In this document: positions 16,593-24,962 of the stretch, piece after piece | How positions within the stretch are numbered: the stretch's first letter is position 1 | Layout of the letters: the number at the start of each line of letters is the position of its first letter | Source of the DNA: JBBQRS01 sp038214535 | Lineage (GTDB): Bacteria > Chloroflexota > Anaerolineae > CG2-30-64-16 | Direction: 5' to 3' | Length of the DNA stretch: 39,172 nt | Assembly: GCA_038214535.1 (NCBI GenBank) | Contig: JBBQRS010000040.1 | Span: 1 to 39,172, forward strand | Notes under the pieces: generated by a model | Database searches by the model: none | Seen by the model: the letters and a program-made list of their open reading frames with translations, nothing else | Told to the model about the DNA's origin: nothing | Made by a program: the position numbers and the translations under genes

Positions 16593-16624
16593 AAACAGTG
16601 GGGGCGGGCGTGGGTTTTTCGTGA

Positions 16625-16653
16625 TTGACATCACGCAGACTGTGTGATACATT
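16625..16653 (+). promoter_or_regulatory. Sigma70-like promoter for the sugar-acid cluster
   Basis: Perfect -35 TTGACA (16625-16630), 17-bp spacer, -10 TACATT (16648-16653). An inverted repeat ATCAC-N9-GTGAT (16630-16648) fills the spacer and could be an operator. The leader to the ATG is about 120 bases, with a small CAGGCG/CGCCTG hairpin at 16738-16757 and no riboswitch that I recognise. Confidence 0.6.
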
Positions 16654-16780
16654 GTCAACCGTTCCACACAGCTTCACCTTAAACGTCACGCCCCAAATAA
16701 CCCAGATGCACCCGGGGCCACGTTTTGCAAAAATCCCAGGCGTGCCTTAGCGCCTGAACCACGATTGACTGAGCGCGCCA

Positions 16781-18229
16781 ATGAGGATCCGCAACGCAGA
16801 CGTTCTGACATCACACGGCAACCGGGCGGGTCGGGAAGCCGTGGTGCAGATTCTCGAGGCCGGGCTGCACGCCGGCGACCCCTACCACAACACCCGCAAA
16901 CTCATTCGCGTCGAGGACGGTAACCTGATCGTCGGTCATCCCGACTTCGAGCCGGTGGGCAGCCCGGAAAGCGGCGACGACGTGTACGACCTGTCGAAAG
17001 TCGGGCGCATTTACGTGTTCGGCGCAGGCAAGGGCATCCAGCGCGCCGCGAAGGCCATCGAGGATGTGCTGGGCGACCGGTTGACCGGCGGACACGTGAT
17101 CGGCAAGCATGGCGACGACGTGATCCTCGAACGGATCGGCGTCACGCTGGCGGGCCATCCCGTGCCCGACGATTATTGCGCGGTGGGTTGCCACCGCATC
17201 ATCGAGATGGCGCAGGGGCTGACCGAGGACGATCTGGTCTTCACGCTGGCCGCTAACGGCGTCTCATCGCTATTGACGCTGCCCGTTGAAGGCGTCAGCA
17301 TGGCCGAGGTGACGCAACTCACCGACCTGATGCAGATTGACCGGGGCGCGCCCACACAAGACCTCAACCCGGTGCGCAACCATCTCGACCAGATGAAGAG
17401 CGGGCGCATCGCCCGCGATCTGCACCCGGCGCGCATGGTACACCTGATCCTGTTCGAGAATTTCAGCTACGACTGGTTCATGCACAAGAACCTCTGGCTG
17501 CACACCCTGCCCGATTGCACCACCTTCGCCGATGCCGTGGCGATGCTCAAGAAGTGGGATGCGTGGGATCACGTGTCGGAGTCGGTGCGCCGTCACCTGC
17601 TGCGCGCCGACCCGACCTGCGAAACCGTCAAGGCGGAAGAGTACGAGGCGAACTTCAACTTCCGCATTTTCGCCATCATGCCCGGGCGGTTAGGCCCCGT
17701 GCCGACGGCGGCGCGCAGGGCGGCGGAGCTGGGCTACACGCCGCACGTGCTGACGATGAACATGCAGGCGGAAGCGCGCGAGGCCGGGCGCACCGTCGGC
17801 TGCATCGCCCGCAGCGTCGAGCATAACGGTGCGCCGTTTGAGCCGCCCTGCGCCCTGCTCAGCGCGGGCGAGCTGCTGGTGACGGTGGGCGAGGAAGAGG
17901 GCGTCGGCGGGCGCAACCAGGAATACGCGCTGGGCGGCGCGATGATGATCTTCGATACGGAAGATATCGTCATGGGCTCTGTGGATACGGACGGCACGGA
18001 TGGCCCCGGCGGCCGGTTCGCCGACGATCAGGGCGATGTTTGTTGCCTGGCCGGCGGCATTGTAGATGGCGAGACGATGGCCGAAGCGCAGGCCGCCGGG
18101 GTCAGCATCCATGACGCGCTGCGTACGCACGCCACCTCCGCGGCGCTGTGGCGGCTCGACTCCGGCATCGTCGCGGAACACAACGTCAGCGTCGGCGACC
18201 TCGCCGTGACGCTCATCACGAAAAGCTAA
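16781..18229 (+). CDS. Glycerate 2-kinase, MOFRL family
   Basis: ATP-dependent kinase of 482 aa that in its family makes 2-phosphoglycerate from D-glycerate, the step that joins non-phosphorylative sugar-acid breakdown to glycolysis. The N-terminal domain shows VGRIYVFGAGKG (about residue 75), TLAANGVSSLL (about 153) where the family has an S/G-rich substrate loop, and DLNPVRNHLDQMKSGRIA (about 195). The C-terminal MOFRL domain has VGGRNQEYAL (about 375) and SVDTDGTDGPGG (about 402). It is somewhat longer than typical members, with an insertion around residues 215-270. The ribosome site is weak, but the start fits family N-termini. It is first in the catabolic cluster, 127 bp after a good promoter. 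Confidence 0.88.
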   Translation: MRIRNADVLTSHGNRAGREAVVQILEAGLHAGDPYHNTRKLIRVEDGNLIVGHPDFEPVGSPESGDDVYDLSKVGRIYVFGAGKGIQRAAKAIEDVLGDRLTGGHVIGKHGDDVILERIGVTLAGHPVPDDYCAVGCHRIIEMAQGLTEDDLVFTLAANGVSSLLTLPVEGVSMAEVTQLTDLMQIDRGAPTQDLNPVRNHLDQMKSGRIARDLHPARMVHLILFENFSYDWFMHKNLWLHTLPDCTTFADAVAMLKKWDAWDHVSESVRRHLLRADPTCETVKAEEYEANFNFRIFAIMPGRLGPVPTAARRAAELGYTPHVLTMNMQAEAREAGRTVGCIARSVEHNGAPFEPPCALLSAGELLVTVGEEEGVGGRNQEYALGGAMMIFDTEDIVMGSVDTDGTDGPGGRFADDQGDVCCLAGGIVDGETMAEAQAAGVSIHDALRTHATSAALWRLDSGIVAEHNVSVGDLAVTLITKS

Positions 18230-18315
18230 TTACGAATTAGAAATTACGAATTACGAATGAAAAGATTGAATTCGTAATTCCCAATTCGTAATTCCTAATT
18301 CTCAATTCGTAATTC
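18228..18315. repeat. AATTACGAATT tandem/inverted repeat tract
   Basis: AT-rich run of AATTACGAATT words, then AATTCGTAATTCC words, complementary to each other. It starts at the end of the kinase gene and ends at the AAGGAG ribosome site of the enolase-like gene. The same family is at 6411-6448. It may fold into an intercistronic hairpin. Confidence 0.8.
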
Positions 18316-18327
18316 TAAGGAGAAACA

Positions 18328-19611
18328 ATGACACGCGGCGCAACAATCATCAGCATCACCTCTCGGCAGGTCTACAGCGACAGGGGGCATCCCGGCATCG
18401 AGGCCACGGTTGTGACGGAAAACGGGGCCAAAGGAGTCGCCGTTTGCACGGCGGGCGTCTCCATCGGCACCCACGAGATCGAGTTCGCCTATGATGGCGG
18501 TACGAAATTCCGCGGCAAGGGCGTCATGCGCGCCGTCAATGCGGTGAACGACGTCATCGCGCCCGAGCTGATCGGCCTGAACGCCGCAGACCAGAACGCA
18601 GTGGACTACGCCATGCTGAACATCGGCGGGCCAAACGCCAAGGCGCGGCTGGGCGGCAACGCCACGGCAGCCGTCTCGGCGGCGGTGCTCAAGGCGGGCG
18701 CGGCCGCGCTCGACATCCCGCTCTACCAGCACATCGGCGGGGCCTCGGCCTTCACGCTCCCCGTCCCCGGCACGATCTGCCTCGTCGGCTCCGACCGCTA
18801 CGGCAGCGGGGCCAGGTCGGGCGGCAAGCCCAGCTATTCCTTCATGGCCTATGACTTCCCGACTTTCTCCGAAGCGTCCTATGCTTGCTGGGACCTGGGC
18901 CAGGCATGGAGCGGGGCGCTGAACCGGAAGTACGGCGTGCCGGTCAGCTCATCGGGGCATCATCCCGCGGTACCCGCCGGCCTCACCAGGCACGACTCGG
19001 AAATCTGGGACCTGATGGTCGAGACCATCAACGAGCTCGGCTACGAGCGCAAGGTCGGCATCCAGGTTGACGTCGCATCCGATACGTACTGGGATGACGA
19101 CATGAAACGCTACGTCGGCATCTTCTCCGCCGAGCCAAAGACCAAAGATGACCTGTTCGATATCTACCGCCGGATGGTCAGTGACTATCCGTTCGTGATC
19201 CTCGAAGACCCGTTCGATGAGGACGACTACGAGACCACCGCCGAACTGACGAAAGAACTGGCCATCCAGATCGTCGGCGATGACCTGTTCACGACCAACC
19301 CCGAGCGCGTGCAGCATGGCATTGACGTGGGCGCGGCGAACACGGTGTTGCTCAAGGTGAACCAGATCGGCACGATCAGCGAGTCGCTGGACATGATCCA
19401 GCTCGCCTATCGCAACGGCTACGGCGTGATGCCGTGCTCCAGCCGCGGCGAGGGGTCGGACATCGCCGACTACTGCGTCGGCATCAACGCCGGCACCGTC
19501 CGCGAAAGCGGCATCGGCCCCAGCGGCAACCGCCTGCTGGAGATCGAAGCCGAACTCGGCGGCCGCGCCCTCTTCCTGGGCCGCAAAGGCCTCAAGGGCA
19601 AAGCTCCGTAA
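18328..19611 (+). CDS. Enolase-like protein with a rebuilt active site
   Basis: Protein of 427 aa, enolase length, clearly homologous to enolase over its full length (GKGVMRAVNAVNDVIAPEL, LLKVNQIGTISES). Metal ligands are kept: Asp248, Glu293 and Asp318 match yeast Asp246, Glu295 and Asp320; the base Lys343 matches Lys345. However, by my alignment Glu211 is His212 (SGHHPA in place of GDEGG), the Glu168 segment is shortened and lacks the Glu, His373 is Ser371, Lys396 is Arg392, and the His159 segment is changed. A normal 2-phosphoglycerate dehydratase is therefore doubtful; it probably takes an alpha-proton from another, perhaps unphosphorylated, acid. A second, normal enolase should exist elsewhere in the genome. 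AAGGAG precedes the ATG. It lies 98 bp after the glycerate kinase. Confidence 0.85.
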   Translation: MTRGATIISITSRQVYSDRGHPGIEATVVTENGAKGVAVCTAGVSIGTHEIEFAYDGGTKFRGKGVMRAVNAVNDVIAPELIGLNAADQNAVDYAMLNIGGPNAKARLGGNATAAVSAAVLKAGAAALDIPLYQHIGGASAFTLPVPGTICLVGSDRYGSGARSGGKPSYSFMAYDFPTFSEASYACWDLGQAWSGALNRKYGVPVSSSGHHPAVPAGLTRHDSEIWDLMVETINELGYERKVGIQVDVASDTYWDDDMKRYVGIFSAEPKTKDDLFDIYRRMVSDYPFVILEDPFDEDDYETTAELTKELAIQIVGDDLFTTNPERVQHGIDVGAANTVLLKVNQIGTISESLDMIQLAYRNGYGVMPCSSRGEGSDIADYCVGINAGTVRESGIGPSGNRLLEIEAELGGRALFLGRKGLKGKAP

Positions 19612-19621
19612 CTTAAGATTC

Positions 19622-19685
19622 ACCACGAAGGAACGAAGAAACGAAGTTTTATATTCCTTTCTTCGTTCCTTCGCTCCTTCGTGGT
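19622..19685. repeat. ACCACGAAGGAACGAAG palindrome
   Basis: Inverted repeat, 25-bp arms (19622-19646 and 19661-19685, two mismatches), loop TTTTATATTCCTTT. It is intercistronic between the enolase-like and DHDPS-like genes. Confidence 0.8.
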
Positions 19686-19702
19686 AGCATCAGGGGAGAG
19701 CC

Positions 19703-20605
19703 ATGACCAAAGATGTCTGGCGAGGCAGTTTCGCCATCCCGATGACCCCGTGTGACGAGCACGACCGGATTGACGCCGACGTGCTCGCCGCTGAGATCGC
19801 GTTCTGCGTCGAGTCCGGCGTGGGCGGCATCGTCGTGCCCGTGATGGTGAGCGAGTTCTTCGTACTCACCGAGGAGGAGCGCCGGCTGATGATCCGCGTG
19901 CCGGTGGAAGCCGCCGCCGGGCGCGTCCCCATCGTCGCCAACGTGGCCGCGGTCAGCACACCCCTCGCCGTCAGCTACGCCGCATACGCCCAGCAGGTCG
20001 GGGCCGACGCGGTGATCGCGATGCCGCCCTACATGGGGGGCCGCCCCGACTTCCCCAGCATCCGCGCCTACTATCAGGCCATCTCCGACGCCGTCAGCAT
20101 CCCCGTCTGGATTCAAAACGCCGACCTGGTCGCGCTATCCCTCGACCAGGTGGTCGAGCTTTGCACCGAAATCGAAAACGTGAGCTGGGTCAAGGAAGAA
20201 GTATCGCCTGAGACGCAGCGGCTGGGCGGGCTGATCGCGCGGCGCAGCCCGGCGATTCACGGTGTGATGGGCGGCAACGGCGGGCGCTACCTCATCACCG
20301 AGTGGGCGCGCGGCGCGGCCGGCTGCGTCCACGCGTGCCAGTTCTGCGACGTGGTGCAGCGCATCTGGGAGCTGCTCGACGCGGGAGATGAGGTCGCCGC
20401 GCGCGACCTGTTCGACCGCCTGCTGCCGGGGCTGGTGCTGGAAGGCATCATGGGCATGGCTTACGCCAAAGAGATCATGGTGCGCCGCGGCGTCTTCAAG
20501 AACACCCGGATGCGCAACCAGACAAATAAGCTCGACGCCGACGACCTGCGCGAGATAGACGCCTTCTGGGCGCGCATCCAGCCGGATCTGACGTGGGAAA
20601 AATAG
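19703..20605 (+). CDS. DHDPS/N-acetylneuraminate lyase family protein
   Basis: Class I aldolase-type TIM barrel of 300 aa, the usual length. The Schiff-base Lys is Lys164 in VSWVKEEV. Other family landmarks are changed: the YNxP tyrosine (E. coli DapA Tyr133) reads QN (Gln138), and the GTTGE loop that binds the substrate carboxylate reads VMVSE (residues 47-51). It is thus unlikely to be DapA, and may be a lyase, hydratase or dehydratase for a 2-keto-3-deoxy sugar acid or a related compound; the neighbours (glycerate kinase, sugar-acid dehydratase) favour that. GGGGAG precedes the ATG. The lost residues make any stated reaction uncertain. Confidence 0.85.
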   Translation: MTKDVWRGSFAIPMTPCDEHDRIDADVLAAEIAFCVESGVGGIVVPVMVSEFFVLTEEERRLMIRVPVEAAAGRVPIVANVAAVSTPLAVSYAAYAQQVGADAVIAMPPYMGGRPDFPSIRAYYQAISDAVSIPVWIQNADLVALSLDQVVELCTEIENVSWVKEEVSPETQRLGGLIARRSPAIHGVMGGNGGRYLITEWARGAAGCVHACQFCDVVQRIWELLDAGDEVAARDLFDRLLPGLVLEGIMGMAYAKEIMVRRGVFKNTRMRNQTNKLDADDLREIDAFWARIQPDLTWEK

Positions 20606-20612
20606 ACGACTC

Positions 20613-20686
20613 ACCACCAAGACACGAAGAACACAAAGAACACAAAGAAGAGCTTTTCTTCTTGGTGCTCTTGGTGTCTTGGTGGT
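20613..20686. repeat. ACCACCAAGACACGAAG palindrome
   Basis: Imperfect inverted repeat: left arm 20613-20640, right arm about 20657-20686 (CTTGGTGTCTTGGTGGT). It is intercistronic between the lyase-like and dehydratase genes, of the same design as 19622-19685. Confidence 0.8.
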
Positions 20687-20703
20687 AAATTCTGAGAGGC
20701 AAC

Positions 20704-22026
20704 ATGACGACTGAAGAAGATACGCAACTGGGCCGGATCGAGGACGCCGTGCGCGGCGGATCGCGGCCTTCCGAGCTCAAGATCACCGACATCCGCACGG
20801 CAGTCGTGTGCAGCAACTACGACTACCCCATCATCCGCATTGACACCAACCAGGGCGTCTACGGCATCGGTGAAGTGCGCGACGCAGGCCACCGCGAGAA
20901 CGCCCTCCAGTTCAAGCACATGCTGCTGGGGCAGAACCCCTGCAACACGGACATGATCTTCCGGGCCATCAAGCAGTTCGGCGGGCCGGGCCGTGAGGGC
21001 GGCGGCGTCTCAGGCATCGAGATCGCCCTGTGCGACCTGGTGGGCAAGGTCTACGGCGTGCCGTGCTGGCAATTCCTGGGCGGCAAGCATCGCGATAAGG
21101 TGCGCCTCTACGCCGACACGCCCACCCCCGCCGAGCCGACGCCCGAAGCCTACGTGCAGCGCGTGCTGGGCCGCAAGGCAATGGGGCTGACCTTCATCAA
21201 GTTCGACATCATCCATGAGGTGCTGGAAGGCGCGCCGGGCGCGATCATCGGGACGCCGCCGCCCGAACCCGAATACGCGTTGGGGATGCGCGGGCGCGCG
21301 CCGGGCTGGGGCTATGGCACGCGCGTGACCGACGCCGGCATCGCCCGCATGGTCGAGATCGTCGCCGCCGTGCGCGAGGCCGTGGGCTGGGACACTTCGC
21401 TCTGCATTGACCACTTCGGCCACGGCTACATGACCGCCAAGGAAGTGATCCGGCTGGGGCTGGCGCTGGAGCCGTTCGGTCTGGCCTGGATCGAGGACCC
21501 GATGCCACCACATGACGTGGTAGGGCACAAACAAGTGACCGACGCCATCCGCGTGCCCACCGCCGCGGGCGAAGAACTCTACCTGCTCGACGGGTTCCGC
21601 GAGATGATCGAGCAGCGCGCGGTGGATATTTTGCACCCCGACCTGCTCACCTCCGGCGGGATGCTCGAGACGAAGCGCATCGCGGACTACGGCGAGCGCC
21701 ACGGACTGCCCTGCGCGCTGCACTTCGCCGGGTCGCCCATCGCGTTCATGGCGAACCTGCATACCGCCGCCGCCATCCCCAGCTTCGTCGCACTGGAGCA
21801 TCACGGCCTCGACCTGCCCTTCTGGGAGGGGCTGGTGACCGGGCTGCCCACCGACTACATCCAGGGCGGCTTCGTGACCGTGCCCGATAAGCCGGGGCTG
21901 GGCATTGACCTGAATCTGGAGGGCATCCGCGCGAACCTGCGTTCCGGCGGGCTGTTCGAGCCGACCGACGAGTGGAACACGCCGAAGCTGGGCTTCTGGC
22001 AGCCCGACCGGCGGTGGGATAAGTAG
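20704..22026 (+). CDS. Enolase-superfamily sugar-acid dehydratase (mandelate racemase type)
   Basis: Protein of 440 aa with the N-terminal capping domain and C-terminal barrel of the mandelate racemase/muconate lactonizing group. Metal ligands are intact: Asp236 (CIDHFGHG), Glu264 (WIEDP) and Glu290 (AAGEELY). His340 (ALHFAGSP) stands where sugar-acid dehydratases keep a catalytic His. Such enzymes remove water from aldonic or uronic-type acids to give 2-keto-3-deoxy acids; the exact sugar cannot be named. Residues about 1-25 are an extension before the domain. A stretch near 175-215 (GAIIGTPPPEPEYALGMRG) looks like an active-site loop insertion. AGAGG lies before the ATG. Of the cluster's lyases this one has the most conventional active site. 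Confidence 0.88.
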   Translation: MTTEEDTQLGRIEDAVRGGSRPSELKITDIRTAVVCSNYDYPIIRIDTNQGVYGIGEVRDAGHRENALQFKHMLLGQNPCNTDMIFRAIKQFGGPGREGGGVSGIEIALCDLVGKVYGVPCWQFLGGKHRDKVRLYADTPTPAEPTPEAYVQRVLGRKAMGLTFIKFDIIHEVLEGAPGAIIGTPPPEPEYALGMRGRAPGWGYGTRVTDAGIARMVEIVAAVREAVGWDTSLCIDHFGHGYMTAKEVIRLGLALEPFGLAWIEDPMPPHDVVGHKQVTDAIRVPTAAGEELYLLDGFREMIEQRAVDILHPDLLTSGGMLETKRIADYGERHGLPCALHFAGSPIAFMANLHTAAAIPSFVALEHHGLDLPFWEGLVTGLPTDYIQGGFVTVPDKPGLGIDLNLEGIRANLRSGGLFEPTDEWNTPKLGFWQPDRRWDK

Positions 22027-22258
22027 GGGCGGGTATCGGGTATCGGGGAGCAGGTATCAGGTGTTGGGGAGCAGGACGGGGAGTGGGGATCAGCTCTATT
22101 CTGCTCCTGATCCCTGATCCCTAATCACCGATCCCTGGTCACTAATCACCAATCCCTAATCACCAATCCCTAATCACCAATCCCTAACCACCGATCCCTG
22201 GTCACTAATCACCGATCCCTGATCTCTGATCCCTAACCACCGATCCCTGATCACCACA
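22027..22258. repeat. Tandem CTAATCACCGATCC array
   Basis: About 230 bp with no gene. The first part (22031-22090) has GGTATCGGGGAGCAGG words. From 22105 there are a dozen or so irregular units of 13-15 bp, such as CTAATCACCAATCC and CTGATCCCTGATCC. The two parts are roughly complementary. It is not a CRISPR, because the units are short, imperfect and have no spacers. It ends right before the ribosome site of the next gene. Confidence 0.85.
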
Positions 22259-22275
22259 ACATAAGGAGGAACGCC

Positions 22276-23064
22276 TTGAAACCGAACAGCTTCCGCGAAC
22301 TTCTGAAGGCCGGCAAACCGACCCTGGGGACGCACATGAACACCATGTCCCCGGCTATCCTGGAAATCCTGGGCCACACCGGGATGTTTGATTATGTCGA
22401 GTTCGTGGCCGAGTATGCCACCTTCGACCTGCACGATCTGGATCACTATGGCCGCACGTCGGAGCTTTACAACCTGCCGGCGATCATCAAGATTGACCAG
22501 CAGCCGCGCACATGGCTCGCGCAGCGCGCGGTCGGCTCGGGGTTCCAGGGTGTGCTCTTCGCCGACGTGCGCACTGTGGAAGACGCGCAGGAGTGCGTGC
22601 GCATCTGCAAGCCCGAAACGCCGGACGACGGCGGCATCTTCGGCAACCAGGCACGCCGGTTCACCTACCCCGGTTACGGCGGCACGCCGGCGTACGTACA
22701 GCACCTGCGCGACCTTGTTGTGTTATTGATGGTTGAAAAACGCGAACTTGTGGACAACCTGGAAAGTGTGCTTGAAGTTCCAGGAATAGATATGATACAA
22801 TGGGGCGGCGTTGATTATGCCATGAGCATCGGTATGCCGGGCCAGGCCGGTTCGCCGGAAGTCAAGGCGATCGAGAAGCGGGTGCTCGAGACGGCGATCA
22901 AGATGGGCGTACCACCCCGCGCCGAAATCGGCAGCCCGGAACAGGCGCAATATTATCTGGACCTGGGCGTACGGCACTTCTGCATCGGCTGGGATCTCTC
23001 GATCCTGGGCGGCTGGTGGAAGACCAACGGCGAGAAGATGCGGAAGATCCTGGAAACGGCATAG
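22276..23064 (+). CDS. HpcH/HpaI aldolase family protein with altered catalytic residues, TTG start
   Basis: Class II pyruvate-aldolase-like barrel of 262 aa. The start is TTG with a strong AAGGAGG seven bases upstream. The metal pair is kept with the family's exact spacing: Glu154 and Asp180 (26 apart, as Glu149/Asp175 in HpaI). The catalytic His45 of HpaI is Tyr47 (EFVAEYA in place of the usual DTEH), and Arg70, which holds the pyruvate carboxylate, is Lys72 (PAIIKID). Retro-aldol cleavage to pyruvate is therefore uncertain; a different lyase, isomerase or decarboxylase is possible. It follows the dehydratase and precedes the transporter genes, so it is likely part of the same sugar-acid route. 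Confidence 0.85.
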   Translation: MKPNSFRELLKAGKPTLGTHMNTMSPAILEILGHTGMFDYVEFVAEYATFDLHDLDHYGRTSELYNLPAIIKIDQQPRTWLAQRAVGSGFQGVLFADVRTVEDAQECVRICKPETPDDGGIFGNQARRFTYPGYGGTPAYVQHLRDLVVLLMVEKRELVDNLESVLEVPGIDMIQWGGVDYAMSIGMPGQAGSPEVKAIEKRVLETAIKMGVPPRAEIGSPEQAQYYLDLGVRHFCIGWDLSILGGWWKTNGEKMRKILETA

Positions 23065-23069
23065 TTCGC

Positions 23070-23164
23070 AGCGCCGTCTTGTTCGTAGCGCCGTCTTGTT
23101 CGTAGTGCGCACTCCTGTGCGCTTTTGGGTCCACGCACCATAGCGCACAGGAGTGCGCACTACG
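23070..23164. repeat. 17-bp tandem duplication plus perfect CGTAGTGCGCA palindrome
   Basis: Two exact copies of AGCGCCGTCTTGTTCGT (23070-23086 and 23087-23103) run into a perfect 22-bp inverted repeat (23101-23122 and 23143-23164) of the family seen at 3803 and 12903. It lies just past the HpaI-like gene and is likely a hairpin terminator. The remaining gap to the next gene (23165-23285) has a TTGACA at 23206 but no matching -10. Confidence 0.85.
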
Positions 23165-23300
23165 AGCGAAGAAGAGCGAAGAAGGGCGAGGACACACAAG
23201 AGGAATTGACAACCGAAAGGGGGTGAGGGCAAAGAAGCCACTTACAGAGCACCGGCATTGGCGTAACAGATTCTTAGATCAATGAGGAGACTAGGAGGCC

Positions 23301-24812
23301 ATGATGTCTAAGTCGAAAGCACTGACCCGCCGCAATTTCCTGCGGCTGGCCGGAATTGGCACGGCCGGCGCGGCCATCGCCGCGTGTGCGGCGCCCGCGG
23401 CGCCCCAGGCCCCGGCCACCCCGATCATCATCGAGAAACTCGTCGAAACAGTCAATACCGTCGTCGTCGAGAAGCAAGTCGAGGTCGAGAAGATCGTCAA
23501 GGAGACCGTTGAGGTCCAGGTAGCCGCGCCGGTCCAGATCAACGGCACCCTGTGGGTCATCCAGAAGAAAGACTTCTTCCCGAACTTCAACGACTGGTGG
23601 CGCGCCGAAGTCCTTTCCTTCTGCAAGGAAAAGGGCTGGCCGGTTGACGTGACCTACGAAGCCGGCTTCACCGGCGGCACCCCGTTCGTCGAAAAGCTGA
23701 CCGCGCAGGCCGCGGCCGGCAATCCCCCCGATCTGATGATGCACGACCAGAACCCCGTGCAGTTGGTGAACGGCAACCTCGTGGACCCGGTGCAAGACCT
23801 CGTGGATGAGATCGAGGCCAAGTGGGGTCCTGCCGCGCCGCCCCAGGTCGCGGACTGGGTCTACGAAGGGCAATGGCGCTTCGTCCCCTACTTCCAGCGC
23901 TCCGATGGCGGCTGGTATCAGGCGCCGGTGTTCGAGGGCGCGGGCATCAAGCTGGATGAAATCCGGCTCTTCACCGATCTGTGGGATGCCTGCCTCTCCG
24001 TGTCCGATCCGGGCAAGGAACTCTATGGCTGGGGCACTACCATCAACCGCTCCAACGACTACACCTGGTTCCGCACGCGCGCGCAGCACGGTTATGGCGC
24101 CTACAAGCAGGACGAAACCGGCCAATTCGTGACCTTCGACTCGCCGGAGATGGTGGAAGCCATGACGGCGATCACCCAACTCTACATGGATGAGAAGTGG
24201 GCCCCGATGATGCCGCCCGGCGTCCTCGCATGGACCGACTCCTCGAACAACGAGGCGTACCTCGCCGGCAAGCTGGCCTACACCCAGAACGGCGGCACGG
24301 TCTACGCCAAGGCGCTGCTCGACAACAACCCCATCCGCGAGATCACCAAGTTCCACGCGCCGGTGGGCGGCCCCGTCAACACCGAGTTCAACCGCCTGGG
24401 CGCCAACTACCTGGCGCTGATGAAGGGCGCAAAGAACCAAAACGCGGCCCGCGAGTTGATCCGCTCCTTCATTCTGGATCTGGACAACTACGACGCCATG
24501 TTGACGAACAACCCGTCCTTCGGGTTGCCCGCCTACGAGAAACTGTGGGATGAATCGGCCTACATCCAGACCGACCCCGTGGCCCAGCAACAAAAGAAGG
24601 TCGCGCGCGACCCGAACGGCTCCGTCTCGCCGGGCCTCTATCCCGGGCCGGTGCAATCGAAGGCGATGGCGGCCGCCGATGCGGCCGGCCTCGAGGCCGA
24701 CATGACGGCTTCTATCCTGCAAGGCACGCCCGTCGCGGAGGCCGTCAAGGCCTGCCACGAACGCTACGTGCAAGTCTTCAAAGATAACGGCCTGGCCGGC
24801 GTGAAGGCCTAA
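23301..24812 (+). CDS. ABC sugar-type solute-binding protein, Tat lipoprotein
   Basis: Family 1 solute-binding protein of 503 aa. The Tat motif TRRNFLRLAG is followed by a hydrophobic segment and the lipobox AIAAC (Cys about residue 29), so it is exported folded and lipid-anchored. Residues about 45-75 form a charged V/E/K linker (VEKQVEVEKIVKETVEVQV) typical of Chloroflexota binding proteins. The ligand domain follows (EVLSFCKEKGWPVDVTYEAG, AAAGNPPDLMMHD). AGGAGGCC stands before the ATGATG start. It pairs with the fused permease downstream. The ligand is unknown, but the surrounding enzymes suggest a sugar acid or its glycoside. Confidence 0.92.
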   Translation: MMSKSKALTRRNFLRLAGIGTAGAAIAACAAPAAPQAPATPIIIEKLVETVNTVVVEKQVEVEKIVKETVEVQVAAPVQINGTLWVIQKKDFFPNFNDWWRAEVLSFCKEKGWPVDVTYEAGFTGGTPFVEKLTAQAAAGNPPDLMMHDQNPVQLVNGNLVDPVQDLVDEIEAKWGPAAPPQVADWVYEGQWRFVPYFQRSDGGWYQAPVFEGAGIKLDEIRLFTDLWDACLSVSDPGKELYGWGTTINRSNDYTWFRTRAQHGYGAYKQDETGQFVTFDSPEMVEAMTAITQLYMDEKWAPMMPPGVLAWTDSSNNEAYLAGKLAYTQNGGTVYAKALLDNNPIREITKFHAPVGGPVNTEFNRLGANYLALMKGAKNQNAARELIRSFILDLDNYDAMLTNNPSFGLPAYEKLWDESAYIQTDPVAQQQKKVARDPNGSVSPGLYPGPVQSKAMAAADAAGLEADMTASILQGTPVAEAVKACHERYVQVFKDNGLAGVKA

Positions 24813-24869
24813 ACCGAACGTCTACACCCGTATCCTTGCGCCGCTGCCAGCGTAAGGACCCATAGCAAA

Positions 24870-24932
24870 CTTCGTAGTGGCGACTTCAGGCGCTGCCCCG
24901 GTTATACGGCCAACTTGAGTCGCCACTATGAG
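24870..24932. repeat. CGTAGTGGCGACTT inverted repeat between binding protein and permease
   Basis: Arms 24870-24887 and 24914-24932 (CTTCGTAGTGGCGACTT against its near complement). A hairpin here could protect the upstream binding-protein message and lower permease expression, as is common in ABC importer operons. Confidence 0.7.
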
Positions 24933-24962
24933 GGACCAAAACCCCACATAGGAGTTGGGTAT

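Noticed and set aside
16660..16780. Riboswitch in the 120-base leader of the glycerate kinase gene
   Set aside because: Only one small hairpin is visible and no known riboswitch core could be recognised.
22105..22258. Possible CRISPR array
   Set aside because: Units are only 13-15 bp, imperfect, head to tail and without spacers; no cas gene is present.
23206..23234. TTGACA at 23206 as promoter of the binding-protein gene
   Set aside because: No -10 element is found at 16-18 bp downstream (GCAAAG at 17 bp).
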